This document shows positions 60,430 through 64,000 of a stretch of 64,000 nucleotides of DNA, piece after piece. How positions within the stretch are numbered: position 1 is the stretch's first letter; each line of letters opens with the position of its first letter. The notes beneath the pieces were generated by a model. That model was not told the DNA's origin. It ran no database searches and saw only the letters and a list, made by a program, of their open reading frames with translations. The stretch is from Cytobacillus gottheilii (lineage in GTDB: Bacteria > Bacillota > Bacilli > Bacillales > Cytobacillaceae), in NCBI RefSeq assembly GCF_001636345.1, contig NZ_KV440945.1, positions 2,209,631 to 2,273,630 of the forward strand, in the 5' to 3' direction. A program made the translations under genes and the position numbers.

Positions 60430-62448
60430 TTGCATCAAACTCATTTTGAAATTATACATGCTTACAAAAATAATGAACATACGGGAGTATTGCCCGATTG
60501 GCTTGATATGATTGTTTCAGCAGAAGAGATCACGCAAAATTATGAGTCAGTCGAAGCTGTGAATCATATGAGTTCATCTCACCTTTTTGATTATGTTTAT
60601 CGTACTCTTGCTATTCTTGAGGAAATAAAAGGTGAGCGGGATGAAATTTATTACATGCTATCTACAGTTCTGGCTTATAGTGAAATTTCAAAAGGCGGCA
60701 GTTACAGTCAAAGGAAAAGATGGAGTGATCAGGGCTATCAGCTTCAAATTCACAATGAAGCATCTGCTCATATCTTTAACGATCTTGTTTTTTATGAAAA
60801 TCCTGAACGAAAGGATCTGACTTTTCAGCTGATTTTCACACATGGATTAATTGGTCAATACATAAGAGGGGAGTCCCGGCTTCAATCCTCAATAAAATTA
60901 ATTGTTAGCTTAAAGAAGTTTTATCATGACAAACAAATAAGAGAAATGCTTATGATGTTAAATGAGTGTATTATCAGGGCGGTGTCTGAAAAAATATGGA
61001 GTGAAGTAAAAGATGAAGCAGCAGAGATCATTGACCATATAATAGATGGAGAAATAAAGCAAACCTCCAGAGAACGTCTCTTCAGGTTAACAGAAGGCAA
61101 GTATATCGAGGGAGAGATGAACCCTTCTATTGAAGCGTTAATTGAACATGCTGATATTTGGTATGCTGCAGCTGCCTTACATGATTTTTCTCTTTTAGAT
61201 ATATTCACTATTATGGAATTAGCTGCAGATCATACAGCTTCTTTACAGATAAGGCATATTCATTTTGGAGAATTTATGGTGCAAATGCATTATGACTATA
61301 AAGGGATTAAACATACAAATATTTATCGAAAACGAGTTATTGAGAAATATTTGCTGGAATATCGTCAATCCATGAAACCAGATGAGACACATGTGTCATT
61401 TAAGATGGATTATGATAAAGAGGCACAGTGCGCCTTCATTTCCTTTGCATTTTCTGATGTTGGCGAAGCTTTAATCCGTTTTTGCGTAGAGGCAGAAAAA
61501 GTGGATTTGATGCATTCCAGAGCAACCATCATGTTATTTGACTTTTTTGGCCTAAGAAGAGATGCGTATGACCGCTTTCACAATGAACAGGAATATTTAG
61601 AAGGTATGAACAAAGCAGCAGATGATAAGCGGATCATTCTCGATTATTTAAAAGGAAACAAAATAGTCGATATCGGTCCAGGCGGCGGCATAATGCTTGA
61701 TATGATTGAAAGAGAGACAACGAATAAAGATATTATAGGTATTGATATTGCTGAAAATGTGATCGAAAATCTGCTGAAGAAAAAGGATGAAGAGCAGCAC
61801 ACATGGCATGTCATGAAGGGTGATGCACTTCAGTTAGCAGATACATTTTCTGCTGAATCTGTTGATACGATTATCTTTTCTTCGATTTTACATGAACTAT
61901 TTTCTTATATCCCGTTCAAGGGCCGCAGGTTTAACCATGAGGTAATTGGTGAGGCCCTGCAAAGTGCATTCTCAGTTTTAAAGCCAGGGGGAAGAATTAT
62001 TATAAGAGATGGGATCATGTCGGAGAATAAAGATGAATTCAGAAGAATCCGTTTTAAGGATGAGAAATGGATGACCTATTTAGAACAATATGCAAAAGAA
62101 TTTAAAGGCAGAAAAATTACTTATGAAATAATAGCGGAAGATGAAGTGAAAATGCTGATTAACGATAGCATGGAGGCATTGTACACACTAACATGGGGAC
62201 CAGAAGCCTTTGCACATGAAGTGCAGGAGCAATTTGGCTACTTTACACCGGCAGAATATGATGAATTTATTAAGAAAACACTAGGGGAAGAGGCAAAGAT
62301 TATTTGTTTAAAGCATTATTTGCAGGAAGGATACCCCGTTCATTTAGGTGAGAAAATACTGTATATGGATGAGTTTGGAAGAGAAGTTGCTTTACCAGAT
62401 AGTACATGCTTGATCGTTATTGAAAAGAGAGAAACTAATTATAACTAG
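60430..62448 (+). CDS. Two-domain SAM-dependent methyltransferase with large N-terminal domain of unknown function
   Basis: 672 residues. The C-terminal part from about residue 405 is a class I methyltransferase: motif I KIVDIGPGGGIMLDMIE (about 411-427), acidic loop IIGIDIAENVI, VMKGDALQLADTFSAESVDT, then VLKPGGRIIIRDG. The first 380 residues have no fold I recognise; they include YSEISKGGSYSQRKRWSDQG, HNEASAHIFND and THGLIGQYIRG. TTG start with GGGGGA 6 bases upstream. The link to the flippase gene suggests a lipid or cell-surface substrate, but that is inference. Confidence 0.78.
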   Translation: MHQTHFEIIHAYKNNEHTGVLPDWLDMIVSAEEITQNYESVEAVNHMSSSHLFDYVYRTLAILEEIKGERDEIYYMLSTVLAYSEISKGGSYSQRKRWSDQGYQLQIHNEASAHIFNDLVFYENPERKDLTFQLIFTHGLIGQYIRGESRLQSSIKLIVSLKKFYHDKQIREMLMMLNECIIRAVSEKIWSEVKDEAAEIIDHIIDGEIKQTSRERLFRLTEGKYIEGEMNPSIEALIEHADIWYAAAALHDFSLLDIFTIMELAADHTASLQIRHIHFGEFMVQMHYDYKGIKHTNIYRKRVIEKYLLEYRQSMKPDETHVSFKMDYDKEAQCAFISFAFSDVGEALIRFCVEAEKVDLMHSRATIMLFDFFGLRRDAYDRFHNEQEYLEGMNKAADDKRIILDYLKGNKIVDIGPGGGIMLDMIERETTNKDIIGIDIAENVIENLLKKKDEEQHTWHVMKGDALQLADTFSAESVDTIIFSSILHELFSYIPFKGRRFNHEVIGEALQSAFSVLKPGGRIIIRDGIMSENKDEFRRIRFKDEKWMTYLEQYAKEFKGRKITYEIIAEDEVKMLINDSMEALYTLTWGPEAFAHEVQEQFGYFTPAEYDEFIKKTLGEEAKIICLKHYLQEGYPVHLGEKILYMDEFGREVALPDSTCLIVIEKRETNYN

Positions 62449-62588
62449 GGAATTAAGGGGTATTGCCTAAATGGTTCTGTGAAGCTAGATGATTTTTGTC
62501 TTATAGGCATATTTTCCTCAGACTGCTTAGAATGTATGATACAATCCTTATATATAGTGATTACATGTAAAGGAAAGAATATGTGGTA

Positions 62589-63509
62589 ATGGCAAATAAA
62601 CATGAAGAGATAACAATACAGAAACAACCAATGACAAAAATTTTAGCTGCAACAGTTAAAACAGGAATTATAAAATCGAATCTAATTCCTATGTTTGCTG
62701 GACTTACATTGGCAATATACACGTATGATTTAGATCTTATAGATCAAATCCCGAATATATTTTTTGCCCTTATTGGTTCAATTTTAGTGATGGGAGCAGC
62801 TGGTGCATTTAATAACCTGTATGACCGGGATATTGATGCTGTAATGGAAAGAACAAAGCAAAGACCAACTGTTACAAATGAAATAACATTTTCTAAAGCA
62901 TTATGGCTGGCAATCATTATGACAATCGCAGGAATTATTTCGCTAGCATTAGCCTCACCATTAGCTTCCATCATCGGTTTTGCGGGCTTGTTCTTATATG
63001 TGGTGCCATACACCATGTGGAGCAAGAGAAGAACCGTCTATAATACGGAAATCGGGAGTCTGTCTGGAGCTACACCTCCATTGATTGGCTGGGCTGCTAT
63101 TAATCCTGAAATTACCCATCCAGCGGTATTAGGATTATTTATTATTACGATTATTTGGCAAATGCCGCATTTTTACGCAATTGGCATTCGCAGACATGAT
63201 GAATATAAACGTGCTGGTGTGCCTATGCTTCCTGTTGTAAAAGGGATAAAACGGACATATTGGCAAACGAATTTTTATCTGGTTTTATTGATCTTAACAA
63301 GCTTTCTTTTTAGCTCTTTAAGCATGGGTTTAACACTTGTTTCTTTTCTGCTTGGAGGCGGATGGCTGGCTTTAAGTATTTACGGATATCATAAAATGGA
63401 TCCGGAAAAATGGGCAAAAACAATGTTTATCTATTCGCTTTTGCATATGACCATTCTTTTTTCAACAGTCATAGTCTACTCGCTAGTAGGCACGATCTTT
63501 AATTTATAG
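62589..63509 (+). CDS. ctaB: Protoheme IX farnesyltransferase (heme O synthase)
   Basis: 306 residues, UbiA superfamily, about eight to nine transmembrane segments. The first prenyl-diphosphate site is NNLYDRDIDAVMERTKQRP (NxxxDxxxD) and the second region is GIRRHDEYKRAGVPMLP. It converts heme B to heme O, precursor of the heme A used by oxidases such as QoxB in this window. ATG 62589 matches the N-terminus of other CtaB proteins (MANKHEE) and has AAGGAAAG about 10 bases upstream. ctaA is not adjacent here. Confidence 0.94.
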   Translation: MANKHEEITIQKQPMTKILAATVKTGIIKSNLIPMFAGLTLAIYTYDLDLIDQIPNIFFALIGSILVMGAAGAFNNLYDRDIDAVMERTKQRPTVTNEITFSKALWLAIIMTIAGIISLALASPLASIIGFAGLFLYVVPYTMWSKRRTVYNTEIGSLSGATPPLIGWAAINPEITHPAVLGLFIITIIWQMPHFYAIGIRRHDEYKRAGVPMLPVVKGIKRTYWQTNFYLVLLILTSFLFSSLSMGLTLVSFLLGGGWLALSIYGYHKMDPEKWAKTMFIYSLLHMTILFSTVIVYSLVGTIFNL

Positions 63510-63523
63510 GCAGAAATAAAAAG

Positions 63524-63554
63524 AAGCCAAGGCGTCTGAAGAACGCTTTGGCTT
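63524..63554. terminator. Hairpin between ctaB and bioY
   Basis: AAGCCAAGGCGT (63524-63535) pairs with ACGCTTTGGCTT (63543-63554). On the minus strand it is followed by CTTTTTATTT, so it mainly suits the bioY direction. Confidence 0.7.
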
Positions 63555-63568
63555 ACTTTGTGTTTTAT

Positions 63569-64000
63569 TTAAGCTGATTTCTTCGCTGTATACTCTGTAG
63601 GCAGTAAAAGCTTGGCAGATTGCAGCCGTTTCCTTACTAAAACACCAATCCATGCAGCCATTGCGGCTTTAATAAGACCAACAATGATGAATGGTGTAAA
63701 TCCGCCGGCAATAGCAGCAAGCCAGGACATATCAGCAGCAATCTTTAGCCATACTGTACCGAAAATAAGTGCGATCAGCATACCGATTGTATTGGCGATC
63801 ATTGCCTGTAAAAAGGTAAAAGCGGTTTTCTCCATATAAAAGCCCATTATAAAAACGGCAGGAATGAAGCCAATTAAATATCCGCCAGTTGGTCCAACAA
63901 TGGTAGAAAGCCCACCTGAAAATTCCGCAAAGACAGGGACACCAGCAGCGCCAATCATTAAATATAAAAGAACAGAAAAAGTGCCATATTTTGCCCCTAA
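63569..64000 (-). CDS. bioY: Biotin transporter BioY (5' end beyond window)
   Basis: The visible 143 codons cover the central and C-terminal parts. GVPVFAEFSGGLSTIVGPTG then GYLIGFIPA is the substrate-binding signature of the BioY S-component, and the end GLIKAAMAAWIGVLVRKRL is typical. The frame stays open to the window edge (LGAKYGTFSVLLYLMIGAAG). BioY binds biotin in the membrane, with or without an ECF module. Confidence 0.9.
   Translation of the reverse strand, partial: LGAKYGTFSVLLYLMIGAAGVPVFAEFSGGLSTIVGPTGGYLIGFIPAVFIMGFYMEKTAFTFLQAMIANTIGMLIALIFGTVWLKIAADMSWLAAIAGGFTPFIIVGLIKAAMAAWIGVLVRKRLQSAKLLLPTEYTAKKSA

Overview
The window reads as a chromosomal segment of a low-GC, endospore-forming member of the Bacillaceae (Bacillus in the broad sense). 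The evidence is the S-box regulated methionine salvage genes, a qox menaquinol oxidase operon, odhAB, an H-type small acid-soluble spore protein, a YhcN/YlaJ-type sporulation lipoprotein, a probable Sda-type kinase inhibitor, frequent TTG/GTG starts with strong AGGAGG sites, and compact hairpin/T-run terminators. The genus cannot be fixed from the sequence alone. There is no rRNA, tRNA, CRISPR array or prophage.

Layout. 1-8.5 kb: methionine salvage, with divergent mtnW-mtnX (minus) and mtnK-mtnA plus a three-gene sugar-type ABC transporter (plus), each side under its own SAM-I riboswitch; the layout suggests methylthioribose uptake and recycling. 8.5-14 kb: OsmC-like protein, ExoA, small membrane proteins, RDD and AI-2E-family proteins. 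14.2-18.3 kb: a dispersed repeat, then potABCD for polyamines. 18.4-21.5 kb: an M20 deacylase and an enolase-superfamily racemase that look like a D-to-L amino-acid salvage pair, then a YibQ-like deacetylase. 21.7-26.3 kb: a sensor kinase, a 52-bp tandem repeat array with a 208-bp higher-order period, and a short FtsH-like protease. 26.3-30.3 kb: qoxABCD with an FNR-type box. 30.6-35.1 kb: a small ORF, a secreted beta-propeller protein, an acyl-CoA dehydrogenase and PlsY.

35.1-39.4 kb: metNPQ plus an M20 hydrolase, preceded by two complete SAM riboswitch/terminator units in tandem. 39.5-42.4 kb: small regulators and small proteins, including SspH and a YqzG-like protein. 42.6-51.6 kb: odhAB, then two identical 1,891-bp group IIC introns in inverted orientation, each sitting directly after an intrinsic terminator, with a small ORF between them and an Sda-like gene beyond. 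51.8-57.1 kb: glyoxalase-like protein, acyl-CoA synthetase, YkqA-like cyclotransferase and small proteins. 57.2-64 kb: paired crcB fluoride channels, a second-type YidC insertase preceded by what looks like a MifM-type arrest peptide, a stand-alone MprF-like flippase domain next to a large methyltransferase of unknown substrate, ctaB, and a truncated bioY.

The strongest candidate for something undescribed is the leader ORF at 58836-59129 (minus). It has one N-terminal membrane segment and an acidic C-terminal stretch, and its last codons form one arm of a hairpin whose other arm holds the ribosome binding site of yidC2. That is the architecture of MifM control of yqjG in B. subtilis, but in a protein of clearly different sequence.
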